Notes: generated by a model from the letters alone, not told the origin. Shown: positions 19,438 through 27,466, counted from the stretch's first letter. The stretch is DNA of 64,000 nucleotides from Gammaproteobacteria bacterium (GCA_947480335.1 CANKCB010000007.1:62001-126000), one strand, 5' to 3'. Program-made: numbers and translations.

Positions 19438-19503
19438 CTCAGATGGTAGAGCGGCGCATTCGTAATGCGTAGGTCGGAGGTTCGATTCCTCTTTCCGGCA
19501 CCA
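19428..19503 (+). tRNA. tRNA-Thr (CGT)
   Basis: A 76-nt cloverleaf: acceptor GCCGGGA pairing with TTCCGGC, D-arm AGCTCAGATGGTAGAGC, anticodon loop TTCGTAA with anticodon CGT, T-arm GGTTCGATTCC and encoded CCA. Its first ten bases overlap the 3' end of the DUF4124 gene. A T-run and a 9-bp stem-loop (19525-19547) follow. Confidence 0.95.
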
Positions 19504-19524
19504 TATTTTTTTACTGCTCGCGTT

Positions 19525-19547
19525 CAAATCTGATCAAGTCAGATTTG
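19525..19547 (+). terminator. Stem-loop downstream of tRNA-Thr
   Basis: CAAATCTGA pairs with TCAGATTTG around a 5-nt loop, 21 bp past the tRNA. There is no T-run after it (one occurs before it), so the terminator role is tentative. Confidence 0.35.
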
Positions 19548-19667
19548 CCGATGTCTCTTTTCATACGCAGTATAAACAATCAAGAGATAAGTAATGTCTC
19601 CGGTCTGGTTTCATGCAGTAACGGATCGGTAGTTCTATAAATACAATTAGTCTTGAGGAATCCCGTA

Positions 19668-20108
19668 ATGAAACGGTTACTGACACTTGCGACTGTGCTA
19701 CTAATGATTTCAGTGACAGCCTCTGGTCAATCAACAGACGTGGAAGCGACACGGGTGATGGCTGAGCAGGGTGACGCCTATGCCCAGGTATATCTGGGTA
19801 TGATTTACGATCAGGGAAAAGGCGTGCCCGAGGATAATGCCGAAGCTTTCAAATGGTATAAACGGGCATCAGATCAGGGTTTACCTTCGGCCCAATACAG
19901 TATGGCCACCCTTTTTGCAAAAGGTAGCGGCGTTGCCAGGGATGATTTTGCCGCCTATGTCTGGTATGCGGTAGCTGCCGTTCAGAGTCAGGATGGTGCT
20001 GCACAGGCCCGTGATGAAATTGCCATTAGTCTCAGTGCTGAACAACTGGAGGCCGGTCAGAAGTTGGTAAAGCGCTGCATAGAATCAGGTTATAAAGACT
20101 GTAGCTGA
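19668..20108 (+). CDS. Exported Sel1-repeat protein
   Basis: A 146-residue protein with a signal peptide (MKRLLTLATVLLMISVTASG) and two to three Sel1-like repeats: GDAYAQVYLGMIYDQGKGVPEDNAEAFKWYKRA and GLPSAQYSMATLFAKGSGVARDDFAAYVWYAVA. Sel1 repeats are helical scaffolds for protein contacts. The start at ATG 19668 is preceded by GAGGA 8 bp upstream; an earlier TTG in frame (19653) overlaps that ribosome binding site. It is convergent with the paralogue gene at 20142. A second, larger Sel1 protein is encoded nearby on the other strand. Confidence 0.85.
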   Translation: MKRLLTLATVLLMISVTASGQSTDVEATRVMAEQGDAYAQVYLGMIYDQGKGVPEDNAEAFKWYKRASDQGLPSAQYSMATLFAKGSGVARDDFAAYVWYAVAAVQSQDGAAQARDEIAISLSAEQLEAGQKLVKRCIESGYKDCS

Positions 20109-20141
20109 TTATATTGTCAGCTTGTACATCTTGCAGAAGCC

Positions 20142-20855
20142 CTAAAGGAAGCTTTCCAGCAGATCTCGCTCTTCCTCACTGATATTCTTGTTCTGCAAGC
20201 GGTTCTTGATCATATCCTGACTGATATGATTGTGTTCAATCAGTTGCTTTTTCTCTTCCGGCAACAACGTGTCCAGAAAAAACAGGTTACTCGGTGGAGT
20301 AAAACCGGCTAGTACAATCGAATTGATTTCATCCGAAATGAGTCTGAAACGGCCGTTTTTTAGTTGCAAGCGCTGATCGGCAAAAGCCTTGTCGACGATG
20401 CCAGCAGAGTAAATCGACTGGATTTCCATCCGGTAACTGAAGATATGGCTGGCGTCTTCATTTTTGGCGATACTGGCTTCGATGTTGGTCAGTCGTGGAT
20501 TGATCAGCTGCTTGATTGTTTCGAGTATTTGCTGGTCTTCCAGACGTTCGGAATAGATATCCAGAATGTTATCAATACCCAGCTGACTATAGGTGTCAGT
20601 ACTGAATAGTTCATTACTACGGTAGGCCAGCAACTTGTATGACCGGAAACCCAGGGTTGAATAGATATCTGACAAATCACGGATATACCGGTTAAAGCCA
20701 AGTGCACAGACGAGTTGGGAATGATTCAGACCCAGCTGAGCTGCGGCCTTGTTGATCTTGACGATAAAATCCTCGTTTTCATCAATGGTAATCCGGTAAA
20801 AAATCTTGACCAGTTCGGCATCAGAAGCAGTCAATAATTCAGTAAATCCCAGCAT
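20142..20855 (-). CDS. Unrecognised protein, paralogue B of a tandem pair
   Basis: I do not recognise this 237-residue family. There is no signal peptide or membrane segment; the composition suggests a mostly helical cytoplasmic protein. It is clearly homologous to the upstream gene at 20874-21599. Shared positions include an ALGFN/AFGFN motif, LGF, an LFSTDTY/IFTTDIY motif, NILDIY/NVLKIY, an EIQSIYSAGI/EMNAIYSSGI motif and a C-terminal ISQDMIKNRL...ISEEERDLLESFL block. The gene follows its paralogue by 18 bp and is probably co-transcribed. The first third has drifted more than the last two thirds. Confidence 0.75.
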   Translation of the reverse strand: MLGFTELLTASDAELVKIFYRITIDENEDFIVKINKAAAQLGLNHSQLVCALGFNRYIRDLSDIYSTLGFRSYKLLAYRSNELFSTDTYSQLGIDNILDIYSERLEDQQILETIKQLINPRLTNIEASIAKNEDASHIFSYRMEIQSIYSAGIVDKAFADQRLQLKNGRFRLISDEINSIVLAGFTPPSNLFFLDTLLPEEKKQLIEHNHISQDMIKNRLQNKNISEEERDLLESFL

Positions 20856-20873
20856 ATTCCGGTGTCTTCTTGC

Positions 20874-21599
20874 CTAGTTACGATTCATTCGAAGGTAGTC
20901 GCTCAGTACTTTGCGCTCATCTGCGCTGATACTTTTATCATTGATACGTGATTGTATCAATTCTTTCGGGATCAAGCCCTTGTTTAACAGCTTCTGTTTT
21001 TCTTGTGGCAGGATTGAGCTTCTAAAGAATATTTCACCAACTGGGATAATACGGTTTTCCACAATCATGGTTGCTTCATTCAACAAGGCCCGAAATCCAC
21101 AGTCCTGTCGATCCAGTCTTTCTTCCGCAAAGTCGATGCTTGCAATTCCCGAGCTATAGATGGCATTCATTTCCGTCTTGTATTTTTCGATAATCATCGT
21201 ATTGACGGTGGAATCAATTTCAGTCTCGATTTTTTCCAGTCTGCCACGTAATAAATATTGCATTACCGCATGCAGGTCTGTGTCAGAACGGACTTTTTCA
21301 TAGATTTTCAACACATTCTCAAGGCTCAGACGTTTGTAAATGTCCGTTGTGAAAATAGTGTTTCGTTCCTGCGCCAGCTCATTGAACGTGGCAAATCCAA
21401 GTATCGGCAGCACTTCAATCAGATATCTGGCGGCGGGATTAAATCCGAAGGCACTCAGTAATTGTTCCTTGCGCAGCCTGTAGCCGTTGTCTATTTCCTC
21501 AAGCGGAGGAGTAGAGCGTGAATCACCGGATCTGAATTTGTAGAAGCGCTGCAACAAGGCCTCTTCATTTTCATTTAGTATTTCATCAAAAATTGACAT
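20874..21599 (-). CDS. Unrecognised protein, paralogue A of a tandem pair
   Basis: A 241-residue protein of no recognised family, homologous to the next gene downstream. It starts MSIFDEILNENEEALLQRFY, has no signal peptide or membrane segment and looks helical. The middle (KIETEIDSTVNTMIIEKYKTEM) could form a coiled coil. The C-terminal block LIPKELIQSRINDKSISADE is the best conserved part between the two copies. It is 75 bp downstream of the Sel1/SPOR gene on the same strand, so mtdA, the SPOR gene and this pair may form one leftward transcription unit. Two kept, diverged copies suggest a hetero-oligomer, but this is inference. Confidence 0.75.
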   Translation of the reverse strand: MSIFDEILNENEEALLQRFYKFRSGDSRSTPPLEEIDNGYRLRKEQLLSAFGFNPAARYLIEVLPILGFATFNELAQERNTIFTTDIYKRLSLENVLKIYEKVRSDTDLHAVMQYLLRGRLEKIETEIDSTVNTMIIEKYKTEMNAIYSSGIASIDFAEERLDRQDCGFRALLNEATMIVENRIIPVGEIFFRSSILPQEKQKLLNKGLIPKELIQSRINDKSISADERKVLSDYLRMNRN

Positions 21600-21674
21600 G
21601 TGGATTTAATGAATACAGATACAGATTCAGTAGTTCAGCTTTACCGCTTATAGAACTGTACAAATCATGTAAAA

Positions 21675-22834
21675 TTATTTCAGCATTTTTTGCAGGATAC
21701 CAAAATTACGTATCCAGGGAGTAATCTGCTTTAACGAGTCCGGCAGGTTGGCTGCGGCCTGTTCTGCCTCGGCATAAGTAGTGTAAGCACCATAGAGGGC
21801 GTTATAGCGGGTAGTGCCATTAATCACAACTTGTATGTAAGCGGAATTATCTTCAATGTGATGCTGTTTCAGAAATTTTACGATGTCCGCTTCGTTGAGC
21901 ACGCTTCCGATCTGTATCGTATAGGTATCCGGCTTCTGTTGTGTTACCCAGTCCTCGCGTTTAATGCCATTGGTAGTCATTTCTGAGACTGTATAATTTG
22001 GGGCGGGTGTCGCTTGAGGTTCGGGTTCATTAACTGTCGGGGCGGACGGTGTTGTTTCGACACTGGCAACCGGTTCAACCGGTGTTGCCGTTTCACGAGC
22101 GGATAGCGCATTCAGTTTGGTTTTGGCTTCCTCCAGACCCTGCACGGCGGCTCGTTGATACCATTCCCTGGCACGCACCAAATCAGGTGTTACACCATAT
22201 CCGTTTTCATAAAAAATACCCAGGTTATACTGGGCCTGGGCAACATTCTTATCAGCGGCTTTCTCAAATAGTTGCAGCGCGGTGTCATAGTTTTTTTCAA
22301 CTCCGCGGGCAAAGGCATACATAACGGCCAGACTGTATTGTGCATTTGCATGGCCCTTGTCAGAGGCGGATTTAAATAATGCCGCTGCGCGATTATCATC
22401 CTGTGCCACACCCAGCCCACGGTAATACATCAAACCCAGATTGAACTGCGCATCGACCTGTCCGGCACTGGCTGCTTTTTCCCACCATTTGGCGGCTTCC
22501 GTATAATTTTGCGGAATGGTTTCACCCTTGAAGTATTTTGCACCCACCTGGTATTGCACTTCTACCTCGCCCTGTTCGGCTGATTTCAGGTACCAGGCCA
22601 GTGCCTGTTGCGGGTCGGCGATGACTCCGTGACCATAGTCATACATGATGCCCATCATTTTTGGGCTTGCGCATCACCTGCCTCGGCCATCGGCCGGAGT
22701 ATTTCGAGAGCATTCTTGTAATCACCCTTAATGTAGGCTGCACGACCTTCATCATAACCCTGCGCCATAACGATGGTTATCAAACAGAATGTGCCCAGTA
22801 CTATCGTGTAGAGTTGATTGCGTAATCTAGTCAT
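21675..22834 (-). CDS. Exported Sel1-repeat/SPOR-domain protein, apparently split by a frameshift
   Basis: The part from 22658 down to 21675 encodes 327 residues with five or so Sel1 repeats, a Pro/Thr/Glu-rich linker and a C-terminal SPOR domain (YTIQIGSVLNEADIVKFL ... YNALYGAYTTYAEAE). The missing start lies upstream in another frame: from ATG 22834 a 59-residue stretch gives a signal peptide (ending VMAQ), YDEGRAAYIKGDYKNALEIL and MAEAGDAQAQK, which is the beginning of a Sel1 array. It meets a TGA at 22657-22655 just after a run of five A (22658-22662 on the coding strand). One extra A would join the two frames perfectly. SPOR domains bind denuded peptidoglycan at division sites. The frameshift may be a sequencing error, slippage or a real mutation. 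Confidence 0.75.
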
Positions 22835-22864
22835 ATTCAGTCACATCTAGTTGTAGTTAGGGAA

Positions 22865-23725
22865 TTAAATAACCGTTTTCGCCAGTGTAAAGATTGCATC
22901 AGCATCCAGCACCAGATCATTCTGTTCAAACAGGCTGTTGATACATTGTCGTTGCAGTGCCAGTTTGGCCGGACCAAATCCGAGTGCACCCCAAACGATC
23001 TTGCCTGCCACCTGCTTACCTTTATCATTCATTCCTATACCGGCAATGCCTGCCGGGGGAACCGCATTTGCATCCAGTACAATTTCAAGGGACGGATTGT
23101 CCTGCCAGTCAGTCGTTTCCAGTAACCGTACACCGGCCGCCCCTGTTGCCATGACTATTTGCGCATCCTTCAGCTGGTCTATCCGTTGTTCACGGCTATC
23201 TGCTTCCAGCGGTTCGATTTGTACGCCATAGCGATCGTTCAGATGTTGGCAAGTCTGTTCAGACCGGCGCAGATTTCGCGAGGTGATAGCTACTCTGGCG
23301 CCTTCTTTGGCCAGCATCACCGCTGCGCGTCCACCGACCGGACCGGTACCGGCAAGTATAACGGCTTTTTTACCTTTAACACTCCCGCTTTTGAGTATGC
23401 TGGCGACTGCGGCAGCAGCGGTGGTATTGCAGCCATTGCAATCGAGCATGACGGATACCCGGAAATTATCAAAAAATACCCGTTTGACTGCATCCAGTAT
23501 GGCATCGCCAACGGTTACACTACTGCCCCCGATAAACAAGGCGGTGAATTTCTTGTTGGGTCCAGAACGGGTAAAGATGGCACCCTCCACCATGGACTGG
23601 ATCATATCGGGTACACAATGTGAGTAACCAATGACATGGTCAGCGCCACCATCGTAGGCGACTACCGTATCAAATACAGAAGGCTGGTTATCAGTATCAA
23701 GCTGGAACAGAAGTTTTTTCATCAT
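22865..23725 (-). CDS. mtdA: Methylene-tetrahydromethanopterin/tetrahydrofolate dehydrogenase MtdA
   Basis: MtdA oxidises methylene-H4F or methylene-H4MPT with NADP+ in C1 metabolism. The 286-residue length and the N-terminus KKLLFQLDTDNQPSVFDTVV, YDGGADHVIGY, MLDCNGCNTTAAAA and the Rossmann motif KKAVILAGTGPVGGRAAV match MtdA of Methylobacterium, and differ from MtdB, which lacks the LLFQxDTD start. The end is also typical (KIVWGALGFGPAKLALQRQCI). It is divergent from fchA, the next enzyme of the same route. The second ATG (23722) is an equally possible start. Immediately downstream, 30 bp away, is the start of the Sel1/SPOR gene. Confidence 0.9.
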   Translation of the reverse strand: MMKKLLFQLDTDNQPSVFDTVVAYDGGADHVIGYSHCVPDMIQSMVEGAIFTRSGPNKKFTALFIGGSSVTVGDAILDAVKRVFFDNFRVSVMLDCNGCNTTAAAAVASILKSGSVKGKKAVILAGTGPVGGRAAVMLAKEGARVAITSRNLRRSEQTCQHLNDRYGVQIEPLEADSREQRIDQLKDAQIVMATGAAGVRLLETTDWQDNPSLEIVLDANAVPPAGIAGIGMNDKGKQVAGKIVWGALGFGPAKLALQRQCINSLFEQNDLVLDADAIFTLAKTVI

Positions 23726-23791
23726 CAGGGCAGCGAATCCGGCAAATAAAAGGTGGTGGTGAATAGGAGTTAATTTTATTCATGGTTCGAT

Positions 23792-23821
23792 ATTATCTGT
23801 ATTATCATCCGATATTGTCCA
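23792..23821 (-). promoter_or_regulatory. Candidate promoter for mtdA
   Basis: On the minus strand TGGACA lies 18 bp from GATAAT, about 65 bp before the mtdA ATG. The surrounding spacer is AT-rich and offers other possible -10 sites. Confidence 0.4.
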
Positions 23822-23915
23822 TGTTTAAATTTGCAAATAGCATCAACATTTGACAGTCCCGTGACGTGAACGGCAGTGTGTTTACGGAATGTTTTGGCTT
23901 GTTTGCTGGTGGACC

Positions 23916-23930
23916 CGTGCCAGTGGCACG
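23916..23930. promoter_or_regulatory. 15-bp palindrome between mtdA and fchA, possible operator
   Basis: CGTGCCA-G-TGGCACG is a perfect inverted repeat with 7-bp arms, 47 bp before the fchA start codon. It could bind a regulator of the C1 genes, or act as an RNA hairpin in the fchA leader. Nothing else in the window repeats it. Confidence 0.35.
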
Positions 23931-23977
23931 TTGAAATTACAGTAACCCAATTGATAACCTAATCCGGATCCAGACTG

Positions 23978-24601
23978 ATGATTAAAGAACAAAGTATTGA
24001 ATTATTTCTTGAAAACCTGGCCAGTAAATCTTCCACGCCTGGTGGAGGCAGTGCTGCGGCCATTATTGGTGCAATGGGCGCGGCGCTGGTCAGTATGGTA
24101 GCGAATTTTACCGTCGATAAAAAAGGCTATGAAAACGTGCATGCGGACATGCGAACGGTGTTGGACCGTTCAGAGAAACATCGTCGGGAATTTATAGATT
24201 TAATTCAGGCTGATGTGGATGTATTCAATCAGGTGATGGCGGCTTATGGGATGCCACGTGAAACTGACCAGCAGAAACAGAGTCGTTCGGATGCCATCCA
24301 GTTTGCACTGAAACAGGCTACCGATGTGCCACTGGCCTGCGCCACGCTTTGTCTGGAAGTGATTGAACTGTCACGTCAGGTAGCAGAAAAAGGAAATACC
24401 AATGTGATCAGTGATGCCGGTGTTGCTGTGCTGGCGGCAGAAGCCGCGCTGGGCAGCGCAGCATTGAATATCTATATTAATATTGCCAATATTAAGGACG
24501 CCGACTTTGTGAATGATCGTCGTCAAAAGCTGGAAACCATGCTGGCCTCCAGTGGTGATATTACCGAAAGAGTGTATGCACTAGTAAAGAGCAAGGTTTA
24601 A
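23978..24601 (+). CDS. fchA: Methenyl-tetrahydrofolate cyclohydrolase (FchA, cyclodeaminase family)
   Basis: A 207-residue protein of the formiminotransferase-cyclodeaminase family. It has the family N-terminus FLENLASKSSTPGGGSAAAIIGAMGAAL, with VANFTVDKKGY, and the later DAGVAVLAAEAALGSAALN segment. Stand-alone members of this length act as methenyl-H4F cyclohydrolase in methylotrophs, where the gene sits beside mtdA; the divergent mtdA here supports that role. The alternative, a glutamate formimidoyl cyclodeaminase of histidine breakdown, is less likely because no hut genes are near. ampD follows 6 bp later. Confidence 0.87.
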   Translation: MIKEQSIELFLENLASKSSTPGGGSAAAIIGAMGAALVSMVANFTVDKKGYENVHADMRTVLDRSEKHRREFIDLIQADVDVFNQVMAAYGMPRETDQQKQSRSDAIQFALKQATDVPLACATLCLEVIELSRQVAEKGNTNVISDAGVAVLAAEAALGSAALNIYINIANIKDADFVNDRRQKLETMLASSGDITERVYALVKSKV

Positions 24602-24607
24602 TTAGAA

Positions 24608-25162
24608 ATGTCGCTGTCACTGGACGAAAATAAACAATGGTTGGATCCTGTCCGCCAGGTTATTTCTCCTAACTGTGACTTGCGTCCATCAGCTTGTACG
24701 ATCAGTCTGATCGTCATCCATGGCATCAGTCTGCCTCCTGGCCAGTTTGGTAATGACTATATTGACCAACTGTTTACCAATAAGCTGGATCCGCAACAAC
24801 ATGCCTATTTTAGCCAGATACAAAACCTGAAAGTGTCGGCACATGTACTGGTCGACCGTGCCGGTCAGATAACCCAGTATGTCCCATTTGATGCTCGTGC
24901 CTGGCATGCCGGCGAATCGTGTTTTGAGGGTGTCAGGGCCTGTAATGATTATTCGATAGGTATCGAGCTGGAGGGGTGCGATGATCTGGCGTACGAACAG
25001 GTTCAGTACCGGCAATTAGCGTCGATTGTAAAGGTGTTAATGCAGGCATGGCCAGCCATCACGCGTAAGCGTATTGTCGGTCATAGTGATATAGCCCCCG
25101 GGCGCAAGACAGATCCGGGAACAGCATTTGATTGGGAATGTTTTTATAATTTAATTGATTGA
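24608..25162 (+). CDS. ampD: 1,6-anhydro-N-acetylmuramoyl-L-alanine amidase AmpD
   Basis: AmpD is a cytoplasmic zinc amidase that cleaves the peptide from anhydro-muropeptides during cell-wall recycling. The 184-residue protein has LIVIHGISLPPGQFG with a zinc histidine, SAHVLVDRAGQITQYV, RAWHAGES, YSIGIELEG and the final zinc motif IVGHSDIAPGRKTDPG. No signal peptide is present, which separates it from AmiD. It is followed by an AmpE-like gene, the same pair as in E. coli. In other species loss of AmpD derepresses AmpC beta-lactamase; no ampC or ampR is visible here. Confidence 0.94.
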   Translation: MSLSLDENKQWLDPVRQVISPNCDLRPSACTISLIVIHGISLPPGQFGNDYIDQLFTNKLDPQQHAYFSQIQNLKVSAHVLVDRAGQITQYVPFDARAWHAGESCFEGVRACNDYSIGIELEGCDDLAYEQVQYRQLASIVKVLMQAWPAITRKRIVGHSDIAPGRKTDPGTAFDWECFYNLID

Positions 25163-25199
25163 ATGTATACTGGCCACGTGCACTTTATGAGAAGAATCC

Positions 25200-26066
25200 A
25201 TGAATCTGATTAGCATTCTGCTCGGTTTGGCGATGGAATATTTCCTCGGCCCACTGGACCGCTACCGGAATTATACATGGGTAGACACCTATCTCAGCTG
25301 GCTGGAGCCAAAATGCCAGCGTATACCTGCATGGGATGGTCCCGTTGGCGTGCTTGTGACCATGGCGATTCCAATAATGGGTCTGCTCGTGTTGTCCTCC
25401 TTGCTGGCACATATCTCCATAGTCTTGCCCTACGCACTGGGACTGCTTGTTTTCGTTTATTGTCTCGGTCCGAATATTGACACCTTGCTGAGTCACTATA
25501 TCCAGGCGCTGGAAGGCAATATTGCTGAAGACATCGCGGTCATTGAGGGGCAGCTTAACCTGAAGTCTGATCCCCATAAATTCCACGGTGATCAAATCAT
25601 AACGGCTGTGCTTGCGCGTGCCCATGACGCATTATTTGCCGTCGTGTTCTGGTTTATTGTGCTGGGTATGTCTGGTGCGTTGTTGTACACATTAACCCTG
25701 TTGCTGTTAACCAGAACAGCCGGTTCGCGCAGTGGATACGCCATTGCGGTGGAAGAATTACACAATATCCTGATCTGGCCGACTACGCGATTGCTGGCAA
25801 CAGGATTTGCACTCAGTGGCAGTCTGGTAGATACACTGGAAGCCTGGCGCAAGGTTGAAGGCGATACCTTCAATTGCAGTCGTCAGGTGATGCTGAACAG
25901 TGGCTTGGGCGCCTTGCAATATGAAGAAACACAACAGGAAGATGAAGAAGAGGCCAAGTCACGTTATCTGCAATGGATACGTGAAGCACAGGCTTTAATC
26001 AACCGGACGCTGGTTGTCTGGCTGACAGCTCTTGGTTTTATGACACTGGGAAATGTACTTTCCTGA
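25200..26066 (+). CDS. ampE: AmpE-like inner-membrane protein
   Basis: A 288-residue membrane protein of the AmpE family, a distant relative of CobD. It has about four hydrophobic segments: near residues 53-90 (two), 140-165 and at the C-terminus (ALGFMTLGNVL). An early segment LDRYRNYTWVDTYLSWL, and further on HDALFAVVFWFIVLGMSGALLY with YAIAVEELHNILIWPTTRLLA, are typical. AmpE has been proposed as a sensor linked to cell-wall recycling, but its reaction is not known. Its place directly after ampD supports the name. Confidence 0.85.
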   Translation: MNLISILLGLAMEYFLGPLDRYRNYTWVDTYLSWLEPKCQRIPAWDGPVGVLVTMAIPIMGLLVLSSLLAHISIVLPYALGLLVFVYCLGPNIDTLLSHYIQALEGNIAEDIAVIEGQLNLKSDPHKFHGDQIITAVLARAHDALFAVVFWFIVLGMSGALLYTLTLLLLTRTAGSRSGYAIAVEELHNILIWPTTRLLATGFALSGSLVDTLEAWRKVEGDTFNCSRQVMLNSGLGALQYEETQQEDEEEAKSRYLQWIREAQALINRTLVVWLTALGFMTLGNVLS

Positions 26067-26078
26067 TTTTAATACACG

Positions 26079-26837
26079 TTAAGTGTATTGCTGCAGATAT
26101 TCGCTGACCGGTAGTAACTGACTGCCCCTGTCATTCCAGACCAGAATTTTTGCCTCCTCATACCAGTCACCCAACACGGTGCGATGGGCCGGTTTATTGT
26201 CCAGGCTGAATTCATGTATACCGGGCCGGTGTGTATGCCCGTGAATTAATTCGACCACTTTGGTCTGACGCATGACAGTTTCGACCGTCTGTTGCTCGAC
26301 ATCGACTATATAAGCAGTCTTACGCCGGGTAGAACGCTGCATGGCTGGCCTGAGTCCGTGGGCGAGCGCCAGACGCGCTGGACAGGGTAATTTCTTAAAC
26401 AACATCCTGATGACGGGATTCATTACCAATCGCCTGTAGTACTGGTATTTCCAATCCAGGGTGCAGAGCAAGTCACCATGCATCACGAGCACCTGCTTAC
26501 CATTGACCTGTATAACAGCCTGCTCCGGAAGGACCACACAGCCTGTCAGTTCGGCAAACCGGCTATCGATTAACAAATCCCTGTTGCCTTGTTGAATAAA
26601 CAATCTGCTTCCACTACGGCTAAACGCAGCCAGTTCCTCGATAATTTCCGGATTTGGTGGCGTGCAATCATCCGGACCAACCCAGAATTCCTCAAACAAA
26701 TCACCAAGTATATACAAGGCAGAGGACTGGCGTGCTGGCCCACGCAGTAGTTGTTTAAACAAGGCCAGTTTGTCTGGCCTGGCCGGGGATAGATGCAGGT
26801 CAGCGATAAACAGCGTATCCAGGTGGGCTATGGCCAA
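26079..26837 (-). CDS. lpxH: UDP-2,3-diacylglucosamine pyrophosphatase
   Basis: LpxH hydrolyses UDP-2,3-diacylglucosamine to lipid X in lipid A synthesis at the inner-membrane surface. The 252-residue metallophosphatase has the metal ligands in FIADLHLS (DxH), ILGDLFEEFWVGPDD, QQGNRDLLID, VLVMHGDLL and IHGHTHRPGIHEF. It lies 9 bp downstream of ppiB on the same strand; the ppiB-lpxH pair beside cysS is a known gammaproteobacterial arrangement. A 7-bp inverted repeat overlaps its stop codon (26071-26089), between it and the convergent ampE. Confidence 0.93.
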   Translation of the reverse strand: MAIAHLDTLFIADLHLSPARPDKLALFKQLLRGPARQSSALYILGDLFEEFWVGPDDCTPPNPEIIEELAAFSRSGSRLFIQQGNRDLLIDSRFAELTGCVVLPEQAVIQVNGKQVLVMHGDLLCTLDWKYQYYRRLVMNPVIRMLFKKLPCPARLALAHGLRPAMQRSTRRKTAYIVDVEQQTVETVMRQTKVVELIHGHTHRPGIHEFSLDNKPAHRTVLGDWYEEAKILVWNDRGSQLLPVSEYLQQYT

Positions 26838-26846
26838 CAGAATGGC

Positions 26847-27344
26847 TCAATCAATAACAGTTGCACTGTCTATGAGTATAATGTCCTGAGGTACATCCTG
26901 ATGACCGGATCGACTGGTGGTTTTCACTTCCTCAATTTTTTCTACCACGTCCATGCCTTCAACGACCTTGCCAAATACACAGTAGCCCCAGCCATCGTTG
27001 GTTTTGTTACGATGGTTTAAAAAGGCATTATTGGTTGTGTTGATAAAGAATTGTGCTGAAGCCGAATGTGGATCTGATGTTCTTGCCATCGCAATCGTTC
27101 CTTCATCATTGATCAGGCCATTATCGGCCTCGTTTTCGACCGTGTTCGCTGCCGGTTTGGTACGCATATCCTTGTCAAGACCACCGCATTGAATCATGAA
27201 GTTTGGAATTACCCGATGGAAAATTGTGCCTGTGTAATGGCCGGATTGTACATATGAAATAAAGTTGGCAACGGTTTTGGGTGCTTTGACGGTATCCAGC
27301 TCAAGCAGGATATTGCCCATGGTGGTGACTATCTGGACTTTCAT
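26847..27344 (-). CDS. ppiB: Cyclophilin-type peptidyl-prolyl isomerase, cytoplasmic
   Basis: A 165-residue cyclophilin without a signal peptide. The family core is visible: MGNILLELDTVKAPKTVANFISYV, GTIFHRVIPNFMIQCGG, SASAQFFINTTNNAFLNH and GWGYCVFGKVVEGMDVV. It catalyses proline isomerisation in the cytoplasm. It is divergent from cysS and upstream of lpxH, as in E. coli. Confidence 0.93.
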   Translation of the reverse strand: MKVQIVTTMGNILLELDTVKAPKTVANFISYVQSGHYTGTIFHRVIPNFMIQCGGLDKDMRTKPAANTVENEADNGLINDEGTIAMARTSDPHSASAQFFINTTNNAFLNHRNKTNDGWGYCVFGKVVEGMDVVEKIEEVKTTSRSGHQDVPQDIILIDSATVID

Positions 27345-27466
27345 GATCTCTCCGGGGTTATCTGGTTTAAATATTCAGGTGGTACTGCGGATATCATAAC
27401 AATTTTTCTCTCCAGGTGTTTCTTTTGCTAACATGCGCGCTTTATTAATCAGGAATATTAAGCCAG

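Noticed and set aside
22650-22665. Classical -1 programmed frameshift heptamer at the Sel1/SPOR junction
   Set aside because: The sequence does not form the X XXY YYZ heptamer in the zero frame and no clear downstream pseudoknot is seen; only single-site slippage on AAA remains possible, so programmed frameshifting is not claimed.
23850-23880. Consensus TTGACA at 23850 as a promoter for fchA
   Set aside because: No acceptable -10 element lies 16-18 bp downstream.
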